Positions 26,902-35,405 are shown, counted from the first letter of the stretch. The stretch is DNA of 40,367 nt from Bacillus sp. SG-1 (GCF_000181495.1 NZ_ABCF01000023.1:1-40367), one strand, 5' to 3'. A program made the numbers and translations. Notes: generated from the sequence alone by a model not told the origin.

Positions 26902-27579
26902 ATGTATCTTCCAGTAATTAATAAATCTGTCACAATCATTGTTCCAACCGGTGAAGAAAAGGGGACCTACACATCTATTGTCCATAACATGAACACCAGT
27001 GAGTTAATTCTCAGTAAGCCTGTATCAGCTGATGGTAACGGAGAGATTACGCTCACAGATGGGTTGCAGGTAATCGTGGATTACCAGGATGACAAAGATG
27101 TGCCATGCCGATTTGAAACACTCGTGTTCAATCCGCTCAATGAAAATCCTGAATGGCTGCTTCTAAAGTGTCCGGATAAAATAGAAAGGCATCAGCGCAG
27201 GGAAGAATATCGAATCCCGTTATGCAGGCCCGTAGAACTAACAATTCATTCAAAAAATGTCGCTGGACTAATGAATGATCTGTCTGGTGGAGGCTGTTCC
27301 GTTTGGCTTGATGATACGAATGGGTTACAAAAGGGTGAGAAGGTGGAAGTCAGCTTTGTGCTAAGCTCCCCAGCAGCAGGGATAGAACCAATGAGCATAG
27401 TTGCTGAAGCAGAAGCTGTCAATGTACAAAACAGGGCTTCAGCTGTTAAAGGAGCTTTTTGCTCACTTAAATTTGTTGGGATGAGTTCTGACATGAGGCA
27501 GGGAATCATGGAATACATCTTTAACCGCCATGCTATAGACGTAGCCTTAAACAGCGTTGGACGGGAGATAATGTATTAA
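26902..27579 (+). CDS. PilZ-domain c-di-GMP receptor, YpfA/YcgR type
   Basis: 225 residues. N-terminal YcgR-like flagellar-brake domain (about 1-95; INKSVTIIVPTGEEKGTYTS) and C-terminal PilZ domain with both c-di-GMP binding motifs: RxxxR (RREEYR, Arg100 and Arg104) and DxSxxG (DLSGGG, 126-131). Known: B. subtilis YpfA (DgrA, 217 residues) binds c-di-GMP and slows swimming. It is thus a probable effector of the signal made and broken by the GGDEF and HD-GYP proteins upstream. SD GAAGGGAG lies 10 bases before the ATG. It is 84 bases past the CMD gene, with no terminator seen between. Confidence 0.9.
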   Translation: MYLPVINKSVTIIVPTGEEKGTYTSIVHNMNTSELILSKPVSADGNGEITLTDGLQVIVDYQDDKDVPCRFETLVFNPLNENPEWLLLKCPDKIERHQRREEYRIPLCRPVELTIHSKNVAGLMNDLSGGGCSVWLDDTNGLQKGEKVEVSFVLSSPAAGIEPMSIVAEAEAVNVQNRASAVKGAFCSLKFVGMSSDMRQGIMEYIFNRHAIDVALNSVGREIMY

Positions 27580-27689
27580 TTACAGGCAGATGAATCTTTA
27601 GCCAAAAAAATGACGGGTTTTCCAATAAGCACTAAGGAAGCGTAATGAAAAACCACATAATAAATCCATTAATTGAGAAGGTCACCTAG

Positions 27690-27905
27690 ATAAGGGGAAG
27701 GGTATTTAAAATAAGGGAAAAAGTTTCTGTTAAACTGCAAAATTTAGCTGGGGAGGGGTAAATAAGGGAAGGATTTTCCGTTAAACATGCTCAGTAACCC
27801 AATTTTCATGTTTTTTAAGTTAATAGCGGAAGGTTTTTTCCCTATCTGCCCCATTTTCCTCGACATTTCTATAATAAGAGAAATTTCTTCCCTTATTATA
27901 GAAGC
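27690..27905. repeat. Degenerate AAATAAGGGAA repeat, about 51-bp period
   Basis: AAATAAGGGAA occurs at 27709 and 27760 (51 apart), with weaker copies near 27690 and 27821. It ends in a near-perfect palindrome CTATAATAAG ... CTTATTATAG (27870-27901). It belongs to the same type of locus-specific array as those after rocG and pgi but is more decayed. The rest of the 27580-28425 gap holds one doubtful small frame and one hairpin, listed separately. Confidence 0.6.
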
Positions 27906-28102
27906 TCATGGTACTGATACTTTTTTGGTCCTTGCCTCTATGGTGGAGGGTGCCAGAATGAAGAGATGCTTTCTCAACCAACGAAGGGCTTAATTTGAAG
28001 AAAAAATCACAGTGAACTTGTTAAGTCATTTCAATCCCTATAAGGACGAATTAATCATAATGGATAAAATTATGTTATGATTTTTTTATACCATGCCCGT
28101 AA

Positions 28103-28189
28103 GTGAATTCGCCGCGTAAATCAAAAGACAACAAAAAGATTGGATCAAAGGCTAAGCAGGACCGTTTTTTGGAGGCAGACATGCGTTAA
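28103..28189 (+). CDS. Doubtful 28-residue basic peptide
   Basis: GTG-started frame reading MNSPRKSKDNKKIGSKAKQD and then RFLEADMR. The composition (Lys, Ser, Asn) is like small Bacillus spore or stress peptides. There is no ribosome binding site before the GTG, so it may be chance or the tail of a decayed gene. Not recognised. Confidence 0.2.
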   Translation: MNSPRKSKDNKKIGSKAKQDRFLEADMR

Positions 28190-28242
28190 AAGGCCTTAGG
28201 GTTTAACTGATGGAGGTATGTCAGAAGTTAAATAGAAAGACT

Positions 28243-28280
28243 AAAGAAGCGTCTGCTAATCACGCGAAATTCGCTTCTTT
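28243..28280 (+). terminator. Terminator-like hairpin without a clear gene
   Basis: AAAGAAGCG and CGCTTCTTT, perfect 9-bp arms around 20 bases, with only a short T-run. It suggests a transcript ending here, possibly of the small frame at 28103. Confidence 0.4.
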
Positions 28281-28425
28281 GCCAAGACAGATTACTTTAT
28301 CCTCTCACGTTTTCTTTTGTATAATGTGATTATTCCCAGTAATTGTACTCGGAATGAATTTTCATGAACCGTGAACCTTATAGGGGTGAACCTCTAAGGA
28401 AAAAATCCAAAAGGAGAAATGCCAG

Positions 28426-29250
28426 ATGAATTTCGTGACTCTAAATAATGGTTTGAAAATGCCGCAGCTTGGATTCGGCGTGTGGCAGGTTGAAAATAAT
28501 CAGGCGACTGCTGCAGTTGCAAAAGCCTTGGAAACAGGCTATACATCCATTGATACAGCGATGATCTACCAAAATGAAGAGGGTGTAGGGAAAGCGCTGA
28601 AAGAAACATCCGTTCCACGTGAAGAACTATTTATTACTACGAAAGTCTGGAACAGTGATCAAGGTTACGACAACACATTGCGTGCTTTTGACGAAAGCTT
28701 GGAAAAACTGGGTCTTGATTATGTGGACCTGTACCTCATTCACTGGCCGACTCCTGAATTTGATGAGTATGTCGATACATATAAGGCATTGGAAAAGCTT
28801 TATCAGGATGGCAAAGTCAAAGCGATCGGTGTTTGTAATTTTGAAATTGAACATCTTGAGCGCATCCTGAATGAATGTGATGTAAAGCCTGTGTTAAACC
28901 AGGTGGAATGCCATCCATACCTGGCGCAAAATGAATTAAAAGAATTCTGTGCAAAGCACGATATCTTTGTTGAGGCATGGAGCCCGCTGGAGCAAGGCGG
29001 CGAAGTGCTGAAAGATGAAGTCGTAACCCAGATTGCCGAAGCCCATGGCAAATCACCTGCACAAGTGGTGCTTCGCTGGCACCTTCAAAAAAATACAATT
29101 GTCATTCCAAAATCAGTCACTCCATCAAGAATCGAAGAAAACTTCAATGTATTCGACTTTGAATTGACTGCTGATGAAATGAGCCAAATCGACGGTTTGA
29201 ATAAGGACAGACGTAAAGGTCCTCATCCTAATGATATGAATCACCGGTAA
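28426..29250 (+). CDS. Aldo/keto reductase, YvgN/YtbE type
   Basis: 274 residues, the usual length for AKR5-type enzymes. NADPH-dependent reduction of aldehydes such as glyoxal and methylglyoxal in the close Bacillus relatives. Seen: N-terminal beta hairpin LNNGLKMPQLGFGVWQV, catalytic Asp and Tyr in IDTAMIYQNEEGVG, Lys in FITTKVWN, His in DLYLIHWPTP, and the coenzyme motif IPKSVTPSRIEEN. SD AAGGAGA lies 7-8 bases before ATG. Single gene; a -10 TATAAT is at 28320. The GTGAACCTTATAGGGGTGAACC stretch in its leader (28371-28392) contains a direct repeat of GTGAACC that could be an operator. Confidence 0.9.
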   Translation: MNFVTLNNGLKMPQLGFGVWQVENNQATAAVAKALETGYTSIDTAMIYQNEEGVGKALKETSVPREELFITTKVWNSDQGYDNTLRAFDESLEKLGLDYVDLYLIHWPTPEFDEYVDTYKALEKLYQDGKVKAIGVCNFEIEHLERILNECDVKPVLNQVECHPYLAQNELKEFCAKHDIFVEAWSPLEQGGEVLKDEVVTQIAEAHGKSPAQVVLRWHLQKNTIVIPKSVTPSRIEENFNVFDFELTADEMSQIDGLNKDRRKGPHPNDMNHR

Positions 29251-29254
29251 TTAG

Positions 29255-29285
29255 AAATGCCCCACTCTAAGAGTGGGGCATTTTC
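29255..29285 (+). terminator. Terminator of the aldo/keto reductase
   Basis: AAATGCCCCACTC / GAGTGGGGCATTT, 13-bp perfect stem with a 3-base loop and T's. Confidence 0.95.
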
Positions 29286-29507
29286 GGTATTTATAAAAAA
29301 GCCTTAGTGCCTTGAGAAATAATCTGCTCCCACTCCAAGCTTGGCAACACTTTTCTTTCTCTGACGAAATATGTGGAGAATCTTCACGTCGTTGCTTGAA
29401 TTTAATTGGGGGATTTTGTTAGTTTGTGAGAGAATGGAACTATAAATATCAACTAGGACTGCAGACTCATATTTTTATAGAATAAATAGATGTAAGGGGA
29501 TAAGGGA

Positions 29508-29825
29508 ATGAAGGCAGCTAAAAGGATATTAGTGAGCATAATAGGAGGGGGATTGGCAGCAGGTCTTCTGGGAGACTGTATTGTTTCAGCTGAGAAAAAC
29601 GAGAGGGAAACGGTAATCGAAGCAGAGAACAATACAGTCAGTCCATCGTATGTTCCAGCAGACGGCGGTGGCCACACATGGACATATGTCAAAACGACCT
29701 ATATTTCTTCGGGTTATATCAAATTGTACAGTGACAGTGATTCTTATTGGTATTACACGAAAGAAATCTACTATGACACAAATGGTAAATATATCAAAAC
29801 GTTTTATGATAAGTTTGCTAGGTAG
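29508..29825 (+). CDS. Small secreted protein of unknown function
   Basis: 105 residues. Seen: a cleavable-looking signal (KRILVSIIGGGLAAGLLGDCIVSAE), a short acidic part, then a Tyr-rich domain (WTYVKTTYISSGYIKLYSDS, DSYWYYTKEIYYDTNGKYIK) that looks like a small beta sheet. Not recognised as a named family. GGGG and AAGGGA before the ATG give a ribosome binding site. It converges on the RsbR-type gene through a shared terminator. Confidence 0.65.
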   Translation: MKAAKRILVSIIGGGLAAGLLGDCIVSAEKNERETVIEAENNTVSPSYVPADGGGHTWTYVKTTYISSGYIKLYSDSDSYWYYTKEIYYDTNGKYIKTFYDKFAR

Positions 29826-29863
29826 TCATTGAAGGGAAGAGAAGCTATTTTCCTGTACAAAAA

Positions 29864-29890
29864 TAAGCGAACACAAAGTGTGTTCGCTTA
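29864..29890. terminator. Bidirectional terminator
   Basis: TAAGCGAACAC / GTGTTCGCTTA stem between the secreted-protein gene and the convergent STAS gene. Confidence 0.75.
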
Positions 29891-29900
29891 ATGACAGAGC

Positions 29901-30755
29901 TTAACAAACGGAAAAAAATTTCAGTTCCTTTAAAGCTTGGTGCAGAGTCCCTTTGACAGTCAGGTGGTTCAGGTTTACTCCCAAAGAAACCATTGTATGG
30001 GATACCTCCGGGCGGATTCCCGTAATGATGGTCTTTACCCCAATTAATGCAAGGGCATCGATGACTTTGAATAATTGATCTGCCACCATTGTATCCACCG
30101 TCAGTACACCTGATAAGTCTATGACCAAATGGCTCAATTTCAATTTTTCAGCGTGCTTTAATGTCTCTTCCATTAGAAGTCTGGCTCTTTCGGTGTCTAT
30201 GTTTCCGATTAAAGGTAAGATTCCGATTTCAGGACCGAGCGGAACAACGGGTACTGATAATTCAAGAAAGGCAGTATGGGCATTTTCAAGTGATCTCTGA
30301 AAATTATCAACATAAGTGAGGCTGAAATAATAAACAGCTTTATCCAATAATGGATCAATGATGTCTACAATTTCAAATATTGCTTCAGCTGAAACAGCAG
30401 TCTCTTTTGAAGTGTCCTTAATAGCCTTCCAAATATATTGTCTATAAAAGCTTGTATCTTTCAAGGCTTCGTCTAAAGCTACACCCAAATGGAAAATGTA
30501 ATCACCATTCTTGCGGCCCCACTCCTCAATTTCGTTAAGTGCTTTTTGTTTATCCTGGTGGTTTATTAAAGCATTTCCAAATAGGCTAATAAATTCAGCA
30601 CGAATCTCAAGGATTTTTGGCTCTAACTCTTCGAAGTTCCGTAGTATGGCATCCGGTCTGGCCACCCCGGTCAGTCTATCCTTATGTACTTCCTCGGCAA
30701 TCACATGTTTCTTTTCCAATATCATGCTTCCTATTGCTTGAAGTTCATTCGTCAT
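29901..30755 (-). CDS. RsbR-family stressosome protein (STAS domain)
   Basis: 284 residues. N-terminal helical globin-like domain (about 1-150: EEWGRKNGDYIFHLGVALDEAL) and C-terminal STAS domain (about 165-278: VPVVPLGPEIGILPLIGNID, SHLVIDLSGVLTVDT, VADQLFKVIDALALIGVKTIITG). This is the layout of RsbRA and its paralogues RsbRB-RD, which form stressosomes with RsbS and hold RsbT, controlling sigma-B. The partners rsbS and rsbT are not in the window, so it is a stand-alone paralogue. SD GGAGG is 11 bases upstream of ATG. A palindrome TAATAAC-TAGT-GTTATTA (30787-30804) overlaps the likely -10 (TATAAT on the minus strand, 30801-30806) and could be an operator. Confidence 0.85.
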   Translation of the reverse strand: MTNELQAIGSMILEKKHVIAEEVHKDRLTGVARPDAILRNFEELEPKILEIRAEFISLFGNALINHQDKQKALNEIEEWGRKNGDYIFHLGVALDEALKDTSFYRQYIWKAIKDTSKETAVSAEAIFEIVDIIDPLLDKAVYYFSLTYVDNFQRSLENAHTAFLELSVPVVPLGPEIGILPLIGNIDTERARLLMEETLKHAEKLKLSHLVIDLSGVLTVDTMVADQLFKVIDALALIGVKTIITGIRPEVSHTMVSLGVNLNHLTVKGTLHQALKELKFFSVC

Positions 30756-30990
30756 CTTCCCTATCCTCCAACTTCTCCAGCGCTCATAATAACTAGTGTT
30801 ATTATATCTTATTTACTAAGGTTAAAAAACAAATTATACTTGCCACTTTGATTTCAGTGAAAACAGCCTGTGAATCGCCAACTCTTTTCCTGCATTTATA
30901 GGCTTAAACTCCCCTTTTCTGCAACCGTAACTGGTTCCTTATCCAGGCTGTTGGGAGAGAGGTAAGCAGTGCGAGAAACGGCCTATTCTC

Positions 30991-31031
30991 AAAAAAAAAA
31001 GAAAACAGCCCCGCTTTTAATAAAGCAAGGC
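30991..31031 (-). terminator. Terminator of the 47-residue gene
   Basis: On the minus strand GCCTTGCTTT pairs with AAAGCGGGGC (two G-U), followed after a few bases by a long T-run (A-run at 30991-31000). Confidence 0.75.
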
Positions 31032-31044
31032 CATCATTTAAAAT

Positions 31045-31188
31045 TTATACTGGATTTATAATCTCTGTTAAGAATAATATTTCATCTTCTATTAAAGCTT
31101 TTGTTTTCTGGTCTGGACATCTCTTGTAGTCATCGAATAATCTGCCCAGTTCTTTAATAAAAAAAAGGGTTTCAATGTCTTTGATCAT
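31045..31188 (-). CDS. 47-residue small protein
   Basis: Reads MIKDIETLFFIKELGRLFDD, then YKRCPDQKTKALIEDEILFL and TEIINPV. Likely two helices with one Cys; no membrane segment. GGAG lies 9 bases before the ATG, and a good terminator follows 14 bases after the stop, so it is likely a real gene. The function is unknown. It lies just upstream (same strand) of the RsbR-type gene, but its own terminator separates them. Confidence 0.65.
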   Translation of the reverse strand: MIKDIETLFFIKELGRLFDDYKRCPDQKTKALIEDEILFLTEIINPV

Positions 31189-31362
31189 AAAAAACATCTC
31201 CGTTCATATAGGTATTATAGCCTAAATCCCAATTTTTTAAACCCTAAAACAAAGAAAAAAATGGAATTTAAATTTTCGAAATATTTATTCCGCTGCAGGA
31301 TAATGGAAACATGTTTCGAAGATTAATGGGATAGGAATTAATCCGAATTAATGAGGTGGAAC

Positions 31363-32760
31363 ATGAAATTACAAATTCTTCATACAAATGATCTGCATAG
31401 TCATTTTGAACAGTTTTCGAAAGCGGCATCCCTAATAAGAAAGCAGAAGGATGAACACACATTAGTATTGGATGGCGGTGATTTTGCCGATTTCAGGAGT
31501 ATTGAACTTCAGGGAACAAGTGGAGCGGCCGCAATTGAATTGCTGGAGTCCGTCGAGTATGATGCCCTCACCATTGGAAATAATGAAACCTTCAATGGGG
31601 TGGATACACTGGAATTCATGGCAAGCAGCAGTAAGGTGCCTTTCATCAGCAATAACCTCCTCAGAAAACAAAAGACACCGATAAAGGGCGTGGTGGCTTC
31701 AACAATCATTGAGAAAAACGGCCTTCGGATCTTCATTACAGGGTCTTCACCAGATCTGGGGGATTTTAATGATGGCCTGGGTGTACATATCAGTTCGTTT
31801 AAGGAAGCGCTGGTTAAGGAGATGCAGCGTTATAAAGGAAAGTATGACCTATGCGTGGTTTTAAATCATGTCGGTACATATGATGATAAGGTTCTCGCAG
31901 AGGAAGTGGACGGGATAGATATCATCATCTCCGCTCATGATCATCAGCTTTACCAGAGGGCTAAGGTCATCAATGGCACTATTGTGAATAGTGCAGGATG
32001 TTATGGACAGCATGTTGGAAGCATAGAAATTGAGGTGACAACAGATGGAGTGACATTGCTGCACTCCGAAACATTGCCGACTGATGCCGAAGAAAAAGAT
32101 CCTGAAGTCCTCGCCATCCTGAAACGAAATAAAGAAAAAGCGATTGCTGTTCTGAGCGAGCCGCTTTACCGCCTCCAAGAACCACTTTGGCATGATGTAG
32201 TGGAGGAGAACCCCATAAGCAACTTGATTGTCGACGGGCTGAGAGACATGCTGGATTGTGAGATAGGATTGATTAACAGCGGAATCGTCAATGCGGGGGC
32301 TTTTGATTATCTATCCAACAAAAAGCTTATTGAAATTTGTCCCTCACCTTTAAATCCAACATCCTTTGAGATACAGGGGAAAGATTTGCGCGAGGCAATC
32401 GAAGTGTCACTAGATGCACAAGCATGCCTTGCAGACGGAAAGGGACCTGGTTTCAGAGGAAGATTTGTCGGAAAGCTCCATGTTTCAGGAGCCAAAATAG
32501 AACATGACGGAAGCAAAGTCATCAATATATTGATTGGGGATCAGCCACTTGAAGATGAAAGATGGTACAGGGTGGCAAGCTCGGATTACCTGCAAAGAGG
32601 GTCGGGTTATCCTTCTCTTGCAAATAACCGAAACGAGAAATATCTGCCCGAGGAAATCAAGGACGTCATCCGCCTGTATGGAAAGGATCCATTGTTTATA
32701 AAAAAAGCAAGGATGAACCGTTGGCATGCAGTCGGTGCCATGACAATTGAAAGCCGGTAG
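31363..32760 (+). CDS. yunD: Cytoplasmic metallophosphoesterase / 5'-nucleotidase-like, YunD
   Basis: 465 residues (B. subtilis YunD is about 462). Metallophosphatase domain: LHTNDLHSHFEQ (metal Asp and His), LDGGDFAD, GNNETFNG, VVLNHVG, SAHDHQLY. Then a C-terminal 5'-nucleotidase domain (LINSGIVNAGAF, YRVASSDYLQRGSGYP). There is no signal peptide, unlike exported UshA/YfkN. GNNE replaces the more common GNHE; I believe this is normal for the YunD subgroup. Start at ATG 31363 (MKLQILHTND) with GAGGTGG just upstream; an ATG four codons earlier lies on that SD. Confidence 0.85.
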   Translation: MKLQILHTNDLHSHFEQFSKAASLIRKQKDEHTLVLDGGDFADFRSIELQGTSGAAAIELLESVEYDALTIGNNETFNGVDTLEFMASSSKVPFISNNLLRKQKTPIKGVVASTIIEKNGLRIFITGSSPDLGDFNDGLGVHISSFKEALVKEMQRYKGKYDLCVVLNHVGTYDDKVLAEEVDGIDIIISAHDHQLYQRAKVINGTIVNSAGCYGQHVGSIEIEVTTDGVTLLHSETLPTDAEEKDPEVLAILKRNKEKAIAVLSEPLYRLQEPLWHDVVEENPISNLIVDGLRDMLDCEIGLINSGIVNAGAFDYLSNKKLIEICPSPLNPTSFEIQGKDLREAIEVSLDAQACLADGKGPGFRGRFVGKLHVSGAKIEHDGSKVINILIGDQPLEDERWYRVASSDYLQRGSGYPSLANNRNEKYLPEEIKDVIRLYGKDPLFIKKARMNRWHAVGAMTIESR

Positions 32761-32854
32761 TAATTGGATTTCTTTTTAAGAAAGTATATCCCTCATATTT
32801 CTATATTGCTATAATGAGTAAATGGTATTTATGTATGGAAATGAGTGATTTGGA

Positions 32855-33283
32855 ATGAAAGAAGGCATTAAGGCATTAGCAGAAGTAGTGAATCAACTGC
32901 ATGACCTGTTGATTATGCTGTCAAATGATCTTTTGGGCTTGAGCCTCACAGATAAAGACTTGCACTTTTGGATTATGGGCTTTATCGGGATCGGTGCCTT
33001 TTTTGTTGTTTTTATCATAACAAAATGGCTTTCGAGACTCCCCTTTGGCGTCACCATGATTGCATTCTTATATACAATGACCTTCATGTTTGTATTGGTG
33101 TTTGCCATAGAAATTCAGCAGGCCATTACGAATCGGGGAAATATGGAATTTGCCGATGCGGTTATCGGATTATGGGGTTTCTTTGCTCTATTTCTGATTT
33201 ATGCAGCCCTGGGGCTTATCGCTTTGGGTGCTAAGATCCTTCATAAGAGATATATCAATAAGAATACGGACATAGAAATGTAG
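32855..33283 (+). CDS. Small integral membrane protein, unknown
   Basis: 142 residues with three hydrophobic helices (about 39-57, 65-87, 102-126). The N-terminal 35 residues are amphipathic (EVVNQLHDLLIMLSNDLLGL) and the tail is basic. Not recognised. The ribosome binding site is weak. It shares a terminator with the convergent zinc-ribbon gene. Confidence 0.65.
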   Translation: MKEGIKALAEVVNQLHDLLIMLSNDLLGLSLTDKDLHFWIMGFIGIGAFFVVFIITKWLSRLPFGVTMIAFLYTMTFMFVLVFAIEIQQAITNRGNMEFADAVIGLWGFFALFLIYAALGLIALGAKILHKRYINKNTDIEM

Positions 33284-33316
33284 CCTTCCTTGTTTTACGG
33301 GAAGGCTGCTTTTTTT
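33282..33316. terminator. Terminator between convergent small genes
   Basis: AGCCTTCC / GGAAGGCT with a 10-base loop and T-run to the right; the stop codon of the minus-strand gene overlaps the T-run. Confidence 0.8.
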
Positions 33317-33479
33317 ATACTATTTTTGTTTTTCCGCACTCTCTGCACTTTCTGTATAGCATACCGTCTTTAACAGTCGATTTAAACAGCTTGTTTCCAC
33401 ATTCGCATCTGCCGCTGACTTCATCAGGTTCATCTGTATAATGAACAATGTTCTCGTTCATTTCGTTCGTGCTTGTCAT
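33315..33479 (-). CDS. 54-residue zinc-ribbon protein
   Basis: Acidic N-terminus (MTSTNEMNENIVHYTDEPDE), then a four-cysteine ribbon: GRCECG (CxC) and RKCRECGKT (CxxC), 15 residues apart. This is typical of a single zinc site in small regulatory or ribosome-associated proteins. The family is not recognised. AAAGGG precedes the ATG by 10 bases. Confidence 0.65.
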   Translation of the reverse strand: MTSTNEMNENIVHYTDEPDEVSGRCECGNKLFKSTVKDGMLYRKCRECGKTKIV

Positions 33480-33596
33480 TTCACAACACCCTTTCGTTGC
33501 TTTTACTCTTTAACTAATATAGCAATTTTTCAAGCGGAATTCTATGTGAGGATCAAAAATAAAAATGGTAATCCAAACTTAGAGGGATCGTGGGGC

Positions 33597-33619
33597 TGAC
33601 TGAGACGGTTTTTCAGTCA
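33597..33619. repeat. Small inverted repeat TGACTGA / TCAGTCA
   Basis: Perfect 7-bp arms with a 9-base loop, in the 33480-33771 gap. No gene or promoter is otherwise seen there. Confidence 0.4.
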
Positions 33620-33771
33620 ATAACCTTCTCAATGGAGTATTCGGTCAAAGTCGGTTTACGGGAAAATGTTAGTCGTAAACGAATGAACATATTCAGAGGT
33701 AACTGAACAAGTATAAATTCAAGGGTAGAAAAATTTCTTCGTTAACTTAGAGCATTGTACAAAATTATTAG

Positions 33772-33909
33772 TCAGTGGACGTACGAAACCCTTACGGTGA
33801 TGCCTCTCACATCCTTTAGATAAGCATAGATTCCAGCACTGCGGATTTCATTCTGCATGTGTTCCGATATGATTATGTATTCATAATATCCGCTTTTGGT
33901 CATAGGCAT
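33772..33909 (-). CDS. Possible 45-residue small protein
   Basis: Reads MPMTKSGYYEYIIISEHMQN, then EIRSAGIYAYLKDVRGITVR and VSYVH. The amino-acid pattern is protein-like (alternating beta, then helix). AGGA is 9 bases upstream. Against it: only 36 bases separate its start from the opposite gene at 33946, so promoters would overlap coding parts. Not recognised. Confidence 0.35.
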   Translation of the reverse strand: MPMTKSGYYEYIIISEHMQNEIRSAGIYAYLKDVRGITVRVSYVH

Positions 33910-33945
33910 AGTTATGTATCCTGAAAAACAAAGGAGGACGACAGA

Positions 33946-34215
33946 ATGACAGAGAAAAACTCCAACACTCCAAAGGATTTATTGAAGAACACTTCTAAAC
34001 AGGCGAGTGATCTGGTGAACCAGACTGCTGATACAGCAAATGGAATTGTAAAGTCGGTTAGCGGGAAAGGCGGTTTGGTAGGCAAGGTATCTGATACATC
34101 AGCCGATTTTGTAAAAGGGGTTTCAAACACCGGTAACAAGGCTGTGGAAAAAACAGTCGATACTGCTTCAGGGGTTTTAAAAGGGGCATCTGATAAAGTA
34201 TTTAAGAAGAAGTAA
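33946..34215 (+). CDS. Small repetitive amphipathic-helix protein
   Basis: 89 residues, rich in Lys, Ser, Thr, Val and Asp, with recurring segments such as DLVNQTADTANGIVKSVS, SDTSADFVKGVSNT and VEKTVDTASGVLKGASDKV. The roughly 11-residue rhythm resembles LEA-like or lipid-surface helices. No Cys or Trp, no signal peptide. Function unknown; a stress role is only a guess. AGGAGGACGACAGA gives a strong start. Terminator follows. Confidence 0.7.
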   Translation: MTEKNSNTPKDLLKNTSKQASDLVNQTADTANGIVKSVSGKGGLVGKVSDTSADFVKGVSNTGNKAVEKTVDTASGVLKGASDKVFKKK

Positions 34216-34222
34216 GAAAGGA

Positions 34223-34257
34223 AGAAGAAGGAGGACGTTTAAGCGTTCCTTCTTTTT
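34223..34257 (+). terminator. Terminator of the repetitive small protein gene
   Basis: AGAAGGA-ACG / CGT-TCCTTCT stem with T-run. Confidence 0.8.
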
Positions 34258-34307
34258 TATTATCTTTTTAATTGAAGTTAGGTAGTGAGAAGAGAGGAGT
34301 TGGAAGG

Positions 34308-35360
34308 TTGAATTTTCATACATATGAAGAATGGTCCAACATTATTCATTTTCCCGACATAATGATTACGATTGCTGTTGTAGTGGGGGTTCTCCTTGCA
34401 AGGTCTTTGATTCTTTGGGCTGCAAGGCAGCTTTCCCGGTTTTATGAGGTGGCAAGAAGCCTTGTGAACTGGGTCAGCTTTTATGGTATTTTACTGTTTC
34501 TGCTGAATTATTATAGTGACTCCCAATGGATGTTTGTCGTATTATTTACTACTGGGCAAATGAAAGTGACGCTGTTCCTTATTGTTATGGCTATATTGAT
34601 TATTTCCTTGGCGAGCAGGATTTCCAAAGTGATGACGAAAGCAATCTTGCCTGCAATGTATAATCGTTACAACCTGAATAAGGGTCTTCGATTTACTTTT
34701 GATCGTATAGCCCACTACACGATTATGGTATTAGCGATTATTATCAGTTTGACGACAGTCGGCATAGATCTTAGTGCTCTAACTGTTTTTGCCGGCATCA
34801 TCAGTGTCGGGATTGGTTTTGGGCTGCAAAATATTGCATCAAACTTCATCTCTGGTATCATTCTTTTATTTGAAAGGCCCATTAAAGTCGGCGACAGAGT
34901 CATAGTGGATGATGTCATTGGTGATGTGGAAAAAATCAACATGAGGGCGACTGTTATTAAGACACTGGATAACGAGCATATTATCGTCCCAAATTCCTAT
35001 TTCCTTGAAGAAAAAGTGGTGAACAGATCATTCAGTGACCCGCGTCTTCGTCTTGTACTGCCGGTGGGAGTAGCGTACGGAACGGATGCAGAAAAGGTGA
35101 GGGAGCTTCTTTTACAAGTTGCAAAGGAAGAAAGTGAAGCTTCGGTGACTGTTTTGGATACCCCTGAACCATTCGTCAACTTTGTTGGCTTTGGAGAATC
35201 CTCTCTCGATTTTGAACTGTTTCTCTGGATATCAGATCCTAATCAATTGGTTGTCATTAAAAGCAACGTGAACTTTAGGATAAATAGAATTCTTTCAGAA
35301 AATAACATTGAAATTCCCTTTCCGCAGCGGGATTTGCATATCCGCAGTATCGATATTTGA
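34308..35360 (+). CDS. Small-conductance mechanosensitive channel, MscS family
   Basis: 350 residues from TTG 34308. Seen: four or five hydrophobic helices (about 15-185), the pore helix and gate TVFAGIISVGIGFGLQNIASNF, ISGIILLFERPIKVGDRV, then the cytoplasmic beta domain (VIVDDVIGDVEKINMRATVI, DNEHIIVPNSYF) and C-terminal alpha/beta domain ending FPQRDLHIRSI. It releases solutes on osmotic downshock. Start TTG chosen because AGGAG is 8 bases upstream; the in-frame codon at 34272 would translate that SD. Single gene with a terminator. Confidence 0.92.
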   Translation: MNFHTYEEWSNIIHFPDIMITIAVVVGVLLARSLILWAARQLSRFYEVARSLVNWVSFYGILLFLLNYYSDSQWMFVVLFTTGQMKVTLFLIVMAILIISLASRISKVMTKAILPAMYNRYNLNKGLRFTFDRIAHYTIMVLAIIISLTTVGIDLSALTVFAGIISVGIGFGLQNIASNFISGIILLFERPIKVGDRVIVDDVIGDVEKINMRATVIKTLDNEHIIVPNSYFLEEKVVNRSFSDPRLRLVLPVGVAYGTDAEKVRELLLQVAKEESEASVTVLDTPEPFVNFVGFGESSLDFELFLWISDPNQLVVIKSNVNFRINRILSENNIEIPFPQRDLHIRSIDI

Positions 35361-35366
35361 TGATTA

Positions 35367-35405
35367 AAGAGCGCTCCTCCTAAAAAAGGAGGCGCTCTTA
35401 TTTTT
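35367..35405 (+). terminator. Terminator of the MscS gene
   Basis: AAGAGCG-CCTCC / GGAGG-CGCTCTT with ATTTTTAT after it. Confidence 0.85.

Noticed and set aside
31351..31362. Upstream ATG for yunD
   Set aside because: It would place the likely ribosome binding site GAGGTGG inside the coding sequence; family members begin at the following Met.
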